Origin: Longimicrobiales bacterium
Lineage (GTDB): Bacteria > Gemmatimonadota > Gemmatimonadetes > Longimicrobiales > Gaopeijiaceae
NCBI GenBank assembly: GCA_028280525.1
Contig: JANQLR010000215.1
Span: forward strand, 1-33,733
Length of the DNA: 33,733 nt
Reading direction: 5' to 3'
The notes beneath the pieces were generated by a model. It made no database searches and was not told the origin of the DNA. It saw nothing but the letters and a program-made list of their open reading frames with translations. The position numbers and the translations under genes were made by a program. Each line of letters begins with the position of its first letter. Within the stretch, counting starts at the first letter, position 1. Below are positions 1 to 9,300 of the stretch, piece after piece.

Positions 1-1
1 C

Positions 2-667
2 GTCCCGAACGGGGCGCACGGCACGCGTGAGGTCAGCGAGGGGACGCTCAAGGTGCGCGTGGTCGATCTGGGCGAGACGGTGGAGTGCGACTCCTGGTCG
101 AAGACCGGGGAGCAGCACCCGCCGACGCAGTACGTGGCCGGCCGGATCATCTCGAAGAACCGCCAGGAGTTCGTGAAGGGTCGGTGGACCGCCCGGCTGC
201 GGGTGGCGGACAGCGGCCAGGACGGGATGTTCCCGGCGTGGTGGCTCCTGGGCGCCCTCAACGACGAACCGCCCGTCGAGGATGCCGACGAGACCGTCTG
301 CTGGCCGATGACCGGCTCGGGAGAGATCGACATCTTCGAGCACCACTCGGACGGAGGGCCCGATCACTACGCCGTCCGCGCCATCGACTCCGACGGAACG
401 TGTGGAGGCGGCGACTGGCAGCGGCTCATGCACATCCAGGCGACCGACCTCGCCGAATGGCACGAGTACGGCGTGGAGTGGGAGGGGGACGACCTCCTCT
501 TCACCCTCGATGGCGAGGTGATCACCCGCAGCGCGGGCGAGGGCGCCAACTTCCCGGAACCCCTCTTCGCGATTCTCAACTTCGCCAAGATCAACGACGC
601 CGAGATGACGGTGCCGAGCTGGACGATGGAGGTCGACTGGGTGAAGCACGAACGCCGGGTGGAGTAG
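2..667 (+). CDS. Glycoside hydrolase family 16-like protein, 5'-truncated by window edge
   Basis: Frame is open to the window edge (VPNGAHGTREVSEGTLKVRVVDLG...). The motif GSGEIDIFEH matches the GH16 ExDxxE catalytic signature, and YVAGRIISK and ...WTMEVDWVK are typical GH16 flanks. Stop TAG at 665-667. Confidence 0.85.
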   Translation, partial: VPNGAHGTREVSEGTLKVRVVDLGETVECDSWSKTGEQHPPTQYVAGRIISKNRQEFVKGRWTARLRVADSGQDGMFPAWWLLGALNDEPPVEDADETVCWPMTGSGEIDIFEHHSDGGPDHYAVRAIDSDGTCGGGDWQRLMHIQATDLAEWHEYGVEWEGDDLLFTLDGEVITRSAGEGANFPEPLFAILNFAKINDAEMTVPSWTMEVDWVKHERRVE

Positions 668-982
668 GGCTTCCTCGGGGACTCCGGCCGACGCCACCGT
701 CGCCTCCCACCTGATGCAGGGGGCGGGTTAACTGCCCGCAGGCGGAGATGCCGGAGCGCCCATGGCCCAGCGTCGGACCGCCTGTAGACGGTGGACGGGT
801 GCCCCGGCCCGAGCGGGGCGCAACGCCGTCAACCGAATTGCCCCTCTGCGACACTCCCTCCATACGGACCATTCCCAATGGAGAGGGGGTGTGGTCGAAC
901 GGGACTGTCGGATGGAGGCGAGGTGGAGCGCTTCGTGTGGATGGACGGGCGAAACGGCACGCGCTGGGGGGTCGTGGTGCGT

Positions 983-1020
983 CGCCCCGGTACCCCCCGG
1001 GGGCCCCGGTCGCCGGGGCG
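983..1020. terminator. GC-rich hairpin between convergent genes, possible bidirectional terminator
   Basis: CGCCCCGG (983-990) pairs with CCGGGGCG (1013-1020). Lies between the convergent GH16 and thioredoxin-like genes. No T-tract. Confidence 0.3.
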
Positions 1021-1097
1021 GGTGAGCGTAGAGTTCAAGAGCACCGAAGAACGGTGGGCCCTCGAGTCGCCGATTCACCCGACCCCGACCGACCACT

Positions 1098-1658
1098 CTA
1101 CCCTCGAGTCGCTCCTGGATCTGGCGCGAGAGATGGCGCCGGGTTCATCGACTTCGACAGAAGGGAGCTGAGATCCGATCCGGACTCGTCCGCCGCCCCC
1201 GGAGCCGGATCCCCACACGGAGCCAGGAGTTCAGCCGGCGTCTCATTCCCGGAGAGGGCCCCCGCCGCCACGAGCCGACCGTCTCGGATCCAGGCGCCCG
1301 CTGGAACGGCACGGACCTTGAGTTCCGAGATCAGCGCACGCGAGAGGAGAACTTCAGTGTCCCCCGGTAGACGTGCCGCGTAACTTGGACCGCGGCGTAC
1401 GTCGTCGGTGATCCAGAAGGTCTCCAGGGGTGTACCGCCCTGGAGACGGTGCGCATCTGCGACTGTCTTACAGAAGGGACATCCTGGCTCGAAGAAGACG
1501 AGCAACGTACAGGAGGCGTCCGCGTACGGCAGAAGTTCGGAGGACACTCGGGTCCCCATCGGTGCCTCGACCGGGTCCACCCCAGCGGACGGAGCCGGCT
1601 GAGCCTGGTAGGCGAGGTGAAGGGCGGTCAGCACGGTGAGAGACGCGAAGAGCCTCAT
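1098..1658 (-). CDS. Secreted thioredoxin-fold protein (CPFC motif)
   Basis: ATG at 1658 gives MRLFASLTVLTALHLAYQAQPAPSAG (signal-like), then CTLLVFFEPGCPFCKTVADAH and a cis-Pro-like VRAVPAG segment. Its ATG overlaps the stop of the upstream ORF (ATGA). Confidence 0.75.
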   Translation of the reverse strand: MRLFASLTVLTALHLAYQAQPAPSAGVDPVEAPMGTRVSSELLPYADASCTLLVFFEPGCPFCKTVADAHRLQGGTPLETFWITDDVRRGPSYAARLPGDTEVLLSRALISELKVRAVPAGAWIRDGRLVAAGALSGNETPAELLAPCGDPAPGAADESGSDLSSLLSKSMNPAPSLAPDPGATRG

Positions 1659-1888
1659 TCGACGGCCCCCTCGAGGGTCTCGTTCCCGAGGGTCTGCTCG
1701 GCGAGGGTCTGCTGAGTGTCGCAGCCCCAGCACAAGATGCACCACGAACAACACTCTTCCGGATCTCCGCCCGGGCCAGAACACACCACGGTCTTCCATC
1801 CGGCTCGCGTCGGGCCGGCAGCGATGGCGAGGTTGGCGAGAACGAAGAGCAGGGCAACAACGAAACCTGTGATTCCGCGATTCTTCAT
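1655..1888 (-). CDS. Small secreted Cys-rich peptide (77 aa)
   Basis: MKNRGITGFVVALLFVLANLAIAAGPTRAGWKTVVCSGPGGDPEECCSWCILCWGCDTQQTLAEQTLGNETLEGAVE: signal-like N-terminus and six Cys with CC-x2-C-x2-C-x2-C spacing. ATGA overlap with the downstream thioredoxin-like gene. Confidence 0.65.
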   Translation of the reverse strand: MKNRGITGFVVALLFVLANLAIAAGPTRAGWKTVVCSGPGGDPEECCSWCILCWGCDTQQTLAEQTLGNETLEGAVE

Positions 1889-1962
1889 GAGGCTGGGACC
1901 CCCGAGGAAGGTGAGAGCATCGGTTGGAGAGACCGCGGCCGCAGGCTCCGTTCGTCGACTTA

Positions 1963-2760
1963 ATGGCCCTACGCCACGATTCGGTTGACATGGCCCTTCA
2001 AACGCTAGCTTCCGTCGTGACGCGACTCGCAGTCGCCTCGGTGGTGGCGTTCGCGATCGCGTGGGTACCGGCTCGCAACTGGGTCGGTGAGCCCACGGCG
2101 ACCGTCTTTGCATACGCGCTGGAGTCGCTCTTCCTCCTACTTCCTGCGGCGGCAGGCATCGCACTGGCCAGCCTCGGCCGTCCTCGTCGCGTCGAGGCCC
2201 TGACCACGCTTGCCGTAGTTACGCTGGGAATGGCCGCGCTCGACTTCGCTCCCCCGAGTCAGGTGGACGTGCTCCCACCCAGCAAGCACCTGCTGAAGGA
2301 CTCGGGTGAGATGGTGATGTCGAACCGGATCGGGCGATGGAACGAGGCGGGTGCCTTTCCGGTCCTCGCCTCCTATTTGTCGGGGCAGATTCCAGAGGCG
2401 AACCGGACGGCGAGGACGTACCGCGGAGGGTCTCCACGCAAGCGCGTCGCACACGCGATCTTCCGGTCCATCTACCTTCTCCTCCCGATCGCCGTCATCG
2501 GGTTCGTCTACGGTTCGATTCGCTGGATGGAGCGGTCGATGCTCTTCACCCGGCGGTCGGCCGAGCGCATCGCCGAGTTCATGCTCGGCTGGGTGCTCGG
2601 TCCCGTGATCGTCGGACTGGCGCAAACGCTGTCGGACGGCGCGCTGTCCGAGGCCCTCTTCGGTGGAGCTTCGCTCGCGGCCATAACCTATCCCATACTC
2701 GCCCTGGTGGCGCTGTCCGTTCCCCTGTGGTTGATCCCGGACCCGATCGGGGAGGCGTAG
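1963..2760 (+). CDS. Multi-pass membrane protein, family unknown
   Basis: Several hydrophobic segments (VASVVAFAIAWV, SLFLLLPAAAGIALA, IYLLLPIAVIGFVYG, IAAITYPILALVALSVPLWLI-like). The last base of its stop codon is the first base of the GTG start of the sigma factor gene. Start could be 1963 or 1990. Confidence 0.6.
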   Translation: MALRHDSVDMALQTLASVVTRLAVASVVAFAIAWVPARNWVGEPTATVFAYALESLFLLLPAAAGIALASLGRPRRVEALTTLAVVTLGMAALDFAPPSQVDVLPPSKHLLKDSGEMVMSNRIGRWNEAGAFPVLASYLSGQIPEANRTARTYRGGSPRKRVAHAIFRSIYLLLPIAVIGFVYGSIRWMERSMLFTRRSAERIAEFMLGWVLGPVIVGLAQTLSDGALSEALFGGASLAAITYPILALVALSVPLWLIPDPIGEA

Positions 2761-3335
2761 TGGCCCGTCGAGACCCCGCCCGCGAGGCGGCGACCGCCCG
2801 GATCGACGGTTGGGTGCGGAAGTGGGCGGGCCATCTCCTGCTGGTCGCCCGGGGGTACTGCCGCAACGAGGCGGATGCGCAGGACGCCGTGGCAGAGTGC
2901 TGGACCGTCGCCCTCGCGAAGTGGGACCGTCTCCCCGACGAGGAGCGGGCGAGGGGGTGGCTGATCGGCATCACCGTCAACGTTGCGCGCGCTCGGATGC
3001 GGACCCGTCGTCGCCGGTCGACGCTCGAGTCCGAACAGAGCCATGACGTTGCACCCGTCCGGGAAACGCGTCAGCCTCCAGTCGAAGTCCGCCTCCTGGT
3101 CGAGGCGGCCATGGAGTTGATCTCCGACCTCCCGGAGCTTCAGCGCACCGTCGTGATGCATCGAGTGATCGACGGCCTGTCAACCAAAGAGACGGCTCAG
3201 GTCACTGGAAAGGCGGAGGGGACCGTGAAGACCTCACTGTTCCGCGGATTGAAGCGCCTGCGCGAGGAACTGGGCGCCGATCTGGAGACGGCGCTCGCCA
3301 GCATCGGTACCCGCAACCGGAAGCCGCAATCGTGA
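2760..3335 (+). CDS. ECF-family RNA polymerase sigma factor
   Basis: Region 2-like LLVARGYCRNEADAQDAVAECWTVALAKWDRLPDEERARGWLIGITVNVARAR. Region 4-like LISDLPELQRTVVMHRVIDGLSTKETAQVTGKAEGTVKTSLFRGLKRLREEL. Confidence 0.88.
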   Translation: MARRDPAREAATARIDGWVRKWAGHLLLVARGYCRNEADAQDAVAECWTVALAKWDRLPDEERARGWLIGITVNVARARMRTRRRRSTLESEQSHDVAPVRETRQPPVEVRLLVEAAMELISDLPELQRTVVMHRVIDGLSTKETAQVTGKAEGTVKTSLFRGLKRLREELGADLETALASIGTRNRKPQS

Positions 3336-3700
3336 TTCGGGAACCTGATCAGAACGGGATGGAGATGACTCGCGAGGAGGAGGAGGAACTCCTTCGCTTC
3401 GCGGACGAACTCCAGCACGTCCTCCATCGAGCGGGCGAGGAGACCGAGCTTCCGGTCGAACTGGAGATGCGACTCCGTCGGATGACGCGGGAGTATCAGC
3501 CCGACGATTCCCACGCCTGGGTCTTCCTCGCCGGCTTCACCGTCGTGGTGGTCGGCCTCTACGGCTCGGCAGTCTGGACCTCGCCAATCCTCCTGGCGAT
3601 GGGGGTCCTCGGGGGGCTCGGCGTGGTCGTCGATCGCACGGTGAAGGCGCTGGGGGGCTGGAGCCCGGTGCAGTCCGCGGTCGACTGGGCCCGCCGGTAG
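3332..3700 (+). CDS. Small membrane protein, possible anti-sigma-like partner
   Basis: GTG start overlaps the sigma factor stop (GTGA). Soluble acidic N-terminus followed by two hydrophobic segments (WVFLAGFTVVVVGLYGSAVW, ILLAMGVLGGLGVVV). Confidence 0.55.
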   Translation: MIREPDQNGMEMTREEEEELLRFADELQHVLHRAGEETELPVELEMRLRRMTREYQPDDSHAWVFLAGFTVVVVGLYGSAVWTSPILLAMGVLGGLGVVVDRTVKALGGWSPVQSAVDWARR

Positions 3701-3745
3701 CGACGCCCCCGCCGACCCGGGCCGGACGGAGGCGTCGCCGGCGCG

Positions 3746-5149
3746 TCAGTCCTGCTTCCGCGGCGCCTGCTTCGTGGTGATCCGGACGACCCCATTCTCG
3801 CCCCGCGTTCCGTACATCTCTCGGGCGGCGTCGCCCTTCGTGACTTCGATGCTCTCGATCTCCGTCGAGGAGAGGGCTTCGAGGCCTTGGTCCGCGATCT
3901 CGCCGTCGATGACGACCAGCGGCCGGCCGGGGTCTTCGATCCTCGACTGAAGGACGAACTCGACCACTTTCCCCTCTCCCACACGCACCTCCGGATCGCG
4001 AGCGTCGCCGCCCTCCTTCATGTCGTGGATGGTGAAGGGGACGCGCTTCGTGAAGGCGTTGTCGAGGGGGCGCACCACTCCCTCCACCACCAGATCGTCA
4101 ACCTTGGTCGGGACGAAGGAGTTGTCGAGATGAAGCCCGGCCTCCTCGCCGGGCGACAGGCCCAGACGCTCCGTGATCTCCGGCGACACGACGGCCTCCG
4201 CAACCGGCGCGTCGGTTCCCGGGTCGACTGCCACCGGCGTCGGGGTGTCACAGGCCGCGACCACGACGCCACCGGCCGCGAGCGCGAGGACGCCGGCACG
4301 AAGGGGGCGCCGCGTATCGAATCTCCGCTTGATCATCATCAATCTCCATTCGAGCAGGTGACCCCGGTCGCCGAACATCGGCACGGGGATGGGCAGGGAC
4401 CGGGCGTCGGTCTGCAGGGTGAAGAGGAGCCGGCCGTAGCGGGCCGGCGAGACGCCGGAGTCGAGGACGCGGGCGTCGCAGTCGAACTCGATCGCTCGCC
4501 GCAGGCGGCGCAGCTGGAGCCAGACGAAGGGGTTCCACATCAGAACGACCGCCGTGAGAGCTCCGAACCAGAGGAGCCACGGATCGCGGGCGCGGCGGTG
4601 CTCCTCCTCGTGTCGGAGAACGAGCTCCAGCCGTTCGTCTGCGAGTTCCAGGGTGGGACGCGGGAGCGCGATCCACGGCCGGACCAGCCCGACCAGCGCC
4701 GGGCCGAAGTCGCGCGTCAGCCGGACTTCTCGACCCCGCACCGAGGCGAGCGGCCAACGAACCCTTCGGCGACGCAGCGCCATCGCCGAGCCCAACAGCG
4801 TGACGAGGCCCACGAGAGCCGAGGTGCCGACGAGAGGGGCGATCCAGGGGCGGGCGACCCGCAGCTCCGCTTCGATACGGGTCGCGACGGCGGGGAAGAG
4901 GTTCAGCTCGTCGCCGGAGGTGGTGGTGGCCACGGTCGCCCCTGCGATCGGGCCGAGCGTCTCGAACTCCGCTGCGGGAGCCGGCCGGAGTGGAGTAACG
5001 AGTGGGAGCGCCAGCGAACCGACGAGCGCCAGCACCCAGGGGAGCCGGCGGGGGAGGCGGAGCGCAGCAAGAGCACCCTCGGCCAGCGCCGCCGCGCCGA
5101 CGAGAAGGGCCGCGACCGCGGCGCAGTAGAGGAGGAGGGCGAGGCTCAT
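3746..5149 (-). CDS. BlaR1/MecR1-like M56 metallopeptidase with C-terminal TonB-plug-like segment
   Basis: N-terminal TM segments and HEEEH zinc motif in ELVLRHEEEHRRARDPW. C-terminus RPLVVIDGEIADQGLEALSSTEIESIEVTKGDAAREMYGTRGENGVVRITTK resembles a SusC/TonB plug. ATGA-coupled to the BlaI gene. Confidence 0.85.
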   Translation of the reverse strand: MSLALLLYCAAVAALLVGAAALAEGALAALRLPRRLPWVLALVGSLALPLVTPLRPAPAAEFETLGPIAGATVATTTSGDELNLFPAVATRIEAELRVARPWIAPLVGTSALVGLVTLLGSAMALRRRRVRWPLASVRGREVRLTRDFGPALVGLVRPWIALPRPTLELADERLELVLRHEEEHRRARDPWLLWFGALTAVVLMWNPFVWLQLRRLRRAIEFDCDARVLDSGVSPARYGRLLFTLQTDARSLPIPVPMFGDRGHLLEWRLMMIKRRFDTRRPLRAGVLALAAGGVVVAACDTPTPVAVDPGTDAPVAEAVVSPEITERLGLSPGEEAGLHLDNSFVPTKVDDLVVEGVVRPLDNAFTKRVPFTIHDMKEGGDARDPEVRVGEGKVVEFVLQSRIEDPGRPLVVIDGEIADQGLEALSSTEIESIEVTKGDAAREMYGTRGENGVVRITTKQAPRKQD

Positions 5150-5523
5150 CCGACGTCCTCCTCGAGTTCGTCCAGGATCTCGCGCATCCGCTCGACCTCC
5201 TCGGGGGTCGGCGTCCGCTCCGAGAGGAGCCGCGCGAGGAGCAGCTCCGACGAACCCTGGAAGACCGTGTCGACCAGCCGGCTCAGCGCCCCCGCGCTCG
5301 CCTCCTCCGCGCCCGTGACCGGGAAGTAGCGGTAGGCTCGACCCTCGCGTTCGTGCCGGACCGCCCCCTTCTGCTCCAGGATCTGCAGCAGCTTGAGCAC
5401 GGTCGTGTACCCGGTGTCATCGTCGAGCGCATCGCGTACCTCGGCGACGGTCCCGGAGCCGGCCTTCCAGAGGACGGCCATGAGGTCCAGTTCGCGTTCG
5501 GTGAAGCGGGTGGGGTTGCTCAT
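5146..5523 (-). CDS. BlaI/MecI-family transcriptional repressor
   Basis: MSNPTRFTERELDLMAVLWKAGSGTVAEVRDALDDDTGYTTVLKLLQILEQKGAVRHEREGRAYRYFPV is a typical BlaI winged helix. ATG at 5523 preferred over the TTG at 5544. Confidence 0.9.
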   Translation of the reverse strand: MSNPTRFTERELDLMAVLWKAGSGTVAEVRDALDDDTGYTTVLKLLQILEQKGAVRHEREGRAYRYFPVTGAEEASAGALSRLVDTVFQGSSELLLARLLSERTPTPEEVERMREILDELEEDVG

Positions 5524-5554
5524 GAAGGGTCGGGTTCGGGACAATCTGCGAAGC

Positions 5555-5607
5555 TCTTCGTAGATGGATACGAAGATGCTCGTCTTCTGTCAACGAAGGA
5601 CTTCGTA
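5555..5607. promoter_or_regulatory. Putative BlaI-type operator cluster
   Basis: TCTTCGTA-GATGGA-TACGAAGA (5555-5576) is a perfect 8-bp inverted repeat. ACGAAG-GA-CTTCGT follows at 5593-5606. Both are just upstream of the blaI-like gene. Confidence 0.55.
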
Positions 5608-5657
5608 GGATGGGGCGGTCGGTGCGCCCTCGGTTCCCCCGCCCGTTGCGAGGCCGG

Positions 5658-6269
5658 TCAGTCCGACGTGTCGACCGGGATCTCGACGTAGGCGATGTCG
5701 ATGTCGGAGATCCGCCGGCTGCGGTGCACGAGCCCTTCGAAGGTCAGGCCGGAGGCGTCGAGCGCGCGCTCGGTGACGAAGATCTCCCGGTAGTCGGCCA
5801 GGTCCTCGCCGAGCTTTGAGCCGGTGTTCACCGGATCGCCGTAGAAGTCCTCGTCCCCGATCAGGAGGAGGTGGCCCCAGTCGATTCCGATGCCCAGGGC
5901 GATGTGGTCCTCGAGCGGGCGGCCGACGTTGTCACGGACGAGTGCCTGCGTGACCTCCAGCGCCGCCCGGATGGCGTCCGCCGCCTTCGGGAAGAAGGCG
6001 AAGCAGTTGTCGGTCTCGTGCTTGAGGACGACCCCGCCGTGTCGAGCGACGATCGGGTCGAGGATGGATCGCGCCCTCTGGATCATTGCGAGGAACCAGG
6101 TGATTCCCCGGAGCCGGGCCGTCTGCGAGAAGTTCGCCATGTCGGTGATGAAGACCGCGCCCGTACGCCCCCAGCGCTCCCAGATCTCCGTGCGCACCAC
6201 CTCCTGCGCTTCCCGGTCTGGTTGGGCCGCCATTCGGGCGATCGCGGCGTCGAAGTCGGCTCGGGACAT
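5658..6269 (-). CDS. Class III adenylate/guanylate cyclase catalytic-domain protein
   Basis: VFITDMANFSQTARLRG, VLKHETDNCFAFFPKAADAIRAALEV and LGIGIDWGHLLLIGDEDFYGDPVNTGSKLGE match class III cyclase core motifs. No other domain in the 203 aa. Confidence 0.85.
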   Translation of the reverse strand: MSRADFDAAIARMAAQPDREAQEVVRTEIWERWGRTGAVFITDMANFSQTARLRGITWFLAMIQRARSILDPIVARHGGVVLKHETDNCFAFFPKAADAIRAALEVTQALVRDNVGRPLEDHIALGIGIDWGHLLLIGDEDFYGDPVNTGSKLGEDLADYREIFVTERALDASGLTFEGLVHRSRRISDIDIAYVEIPVDTSD

Positions 6270-6357
6270 GATCGAGATCCTTGTACGTGAAGGGAGACCC
6301 CAGAAATCTTGAATGCTCGCGGTCGTTTTCGCACCGCTCCTCCGGAAAGGACCCCCG

Positions 6358-9300
6358 ATGTTCGCCTCCCCCTTCGTCGTCCCTTCCCGCGCGACCCGTG
6401 CGCTGGCACTGGCCGCGACCGCCTCACTCCTCGTGCTGAGCGGCCTGTCCTGCGGCGGCTCCGAGGGAGGGGGAACCACGACGCCGTCGGAGCCGACGCC
6501 GGTCTCCGGCGTGGTGCAACCGGCCACCGCCACCGTGGAGGTGGGGAGCGACACGCAGTTCTCGGTGCTGGTCCGCTACTCCGACGGCTCGACGCGGACC
6601 TTCACGAGCTCGAGCGGGGGAACGTGGACGTCGAGCGATCCGTCGATCGCGACCATCACCTCGAGTGGCCTCGCGACCGGGGTGGCGCCGGGGACGGTGA
6701 CGATCACGGCCCGGGCCGAGGGGCAGTCGGACACGGCGACGCTGACGGTGACGCCGCCCCCCGTCGCCTCCGTCTCGGTCACCCCCGAGAGCGCCGAGGT
6801 GCAGGTGGGCTCGACCGTCGCCCTCACCGCGACGACGCTCGACGCCGGCGGCGCGGTCCTGACCGGGCGGACGGTGACCTGGAGTTCGTCGGACGCCGAG
6901 ATCGCCATCGTCGGGTCGGACGGGACCGTGACGGCCCTCAGCCTCGGGATCGCAACGATCACCGCCAGGTCGGAGGGTCAGTCTGGAGAGTCGACGATTG
7001 CCGTCGTCCCGATCCCCGTCGCCTCCGTCGACGTCACGCCGGCGACCGCGACGGTCGAGCTGGGACAGACGCAGCAGTTCACCGCGACGCCCGTGGACTC
7101 GAACGGGACCCCCCTCGCGGACCGCTCGGTGAGCTGGACCTCCGGAGACACCGGGATCTTGATCGTAGACGGGAATGGGCTGGCGACCGCGGTCGGGGTC
7201 GGGACCGCGACGGTCACGGCCACGAGCGAGGGGGTGGAGGGCGCGGCGACCCTCACCGTTGTCCCGCGTCCCGTCGCGAGCATCGAGGTCACTCCCGCGG
7301 CATCGGAGATCGTCGCGGGCGCCAGCGTGCAGCTCGACGCCACCGTCCGCGACGCGGAAGGAGGACTCCTGGAGGGGCGGACCGTCGCCTGGACCTCCTC
7401 CGACCCGTCCGTCGCCACGGTCACCTCGGCGGGCCTCGTCACCGGGGTCGCGGTCGGGTCGGCGACGATCACCGCGTCGAGCGAGGGGGTGGACGGAACC
7501 GCAACCATCGCCGTCGCGGATCCCCGGGCCGATCTGTACTTCAACCCCGGATTCGAGGTGACGCCTACCGCGATTCAAGAGGGCGAGTCCTTCTCGTGGC
7601 CGACGAAGTCGGTCGTCAACGGGGGGAACGGGGACGCCGTCATGGCCGGACCCTTCGTCTGTCTCTTCCGGTCGGCGGACGCCGTCTACGACGCGGCGGA
7701 CACCCGGGAGCTCTGCTACGACCCCACCACCGTGGCCGCGGGTGACTCCGTCCAGGCGGTCGGAGACAGCCGCCCATTCGTCGGAGACCCCGGGGAGTAC
7801 TTCTTCTTCCTCGTCGCCGACCCGGACGGAGAGGTCGACGAGTCGGACGAGACGAACAACGTGACCGAGGCGGCCCCGCTCACGGTGACCGCGGCGCCGG
7901 GAGCGATCGAGGTGTCGGTGGAGTCGGTCTCGGGGAGCGACCCGGACGGGTACACCCTTCGCCTCGACGGCGAGGACCGCGGGGCCATCGCGGAGGGAGA
8001 GACGGTGCGCCTCGCCGACCTCGCCGCCGGGAACTACACCGTCCGACTCGAGGGAATCGCGGGCAGCTGCGCCATCATCGATTCCTCCCAGGCCGCCGCG
8101 CCGGCCTCCTCATTCGAACGCGAGGCGGCGGTCACCGCCGGCGTGACCACCGATGTCACCTTCCGCGTGAGCTGCACCTCCGCACTCACCTCCGGGGTCG
8201 CGATGGACGGAATCGCACTCGCGAACGCGGACGCGAGGTACTTCTCGATCGAGGTGCCCGCCGGTGCCGCGCAGCTGCAGGTAGTCACGGCCGGGTCGAA
8301 CGGGGATGCGGATCTACTGGTGCGGAACGCCGGACTCCCGTGGAGAGCGAGCGAGGGGCGGGACTGCGTCTCCCAGAGCGACGACTCGAATGAGGACTGC
8401 ACCATCGCGAGCCCGGCGGAGGGGACGTGGTTCATCCTCGTCTACGCCTTCGAGCCCTTCACCGACCTGACCGTCACGGCGACGGTCGTCGCGTCGGAGG
8501 TCGCCAGCGTCGAGGTGTCGCCTGCGGACCGGGAGATCGTCGTTTCGGCGACTCAGCAGCTCACCGCGACGCTGCGGGACGCCTCCGACAACGTGCTCAC
8601 GGGGCGCATCGTCACCTGGAACTCGAGCCGGGAGGACGTGGCCACCGTGGATGCCAATGGGCTGGTAACCGGGTTGACCTACGGGTCGACCTCGATCACC
8701 GCGACCAGTGGGGAGGTCTCGCAGTCGGTCGGCCTGCACGTTTACGAGGCGGCGACCTCCGGCTTCGACATCACGGTGGAGTTTCTCAACCCGGTCAGCG
8801 AGGCGGACCGCCAGACCTTCCTCGACGCCGCTGCACGCTGGGAGCAGATCATCACGGCCGACGAGGCTGGGGAGCCCAACGCGAGCATCTTCACCTGCAA
8901 CGGCCACAGGGCCGAGGGCGTCATCGACGACGTCCACATCTTCGCGCAGGTGTCGAGCATCGACGGGGAGGGTGGGATCCTGGGCTCGGCCGGCTTCTGC
9001 AACTACGGGGACGACCGAGTCTTCCTTGGCGTGATGACCTTTGATGAGGCCGACATCGACGCACTTCGGACCGGTGGCGGCCTGGACGACGTCATCATCC
9101 ACGAGATGGGGCACGTACTCGGCATCGGAACGCTCTGGAACCCCCTCGGTCTGCGGAGCGGGGTTTGCGAGCCGACCGGTGACCCGATCTTCACCGGCGC
9201 CGCCACGCTGACCGCCTTCAACTCGGTCGGGGGGAGCGGCTACACCGGCGGGGACAAGGTTCCGATCGAGAACACCGGGGGCTCGGGGACCGTCTGCTCC

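Noticed and set aside
748-1383. 211-aa plus-strand ORF in the left intergenic region
   Set aside because: No domain-like sequence, low-complexity Arg/Pro/Gly composition, and overlaps the thioredoxin-like gene on the other strand.
3887-5329. 480-aa plus-strand ORF
   Set aside because: Antisense to the M56/BlaI pair, whose protein motifs are clear.
6505-7526. CRISPR-like or satellite repeat array
   Set aside because: The periodicity reflects BIG2 protein repeats with divergent DNA, not short identical repeats with spacers.
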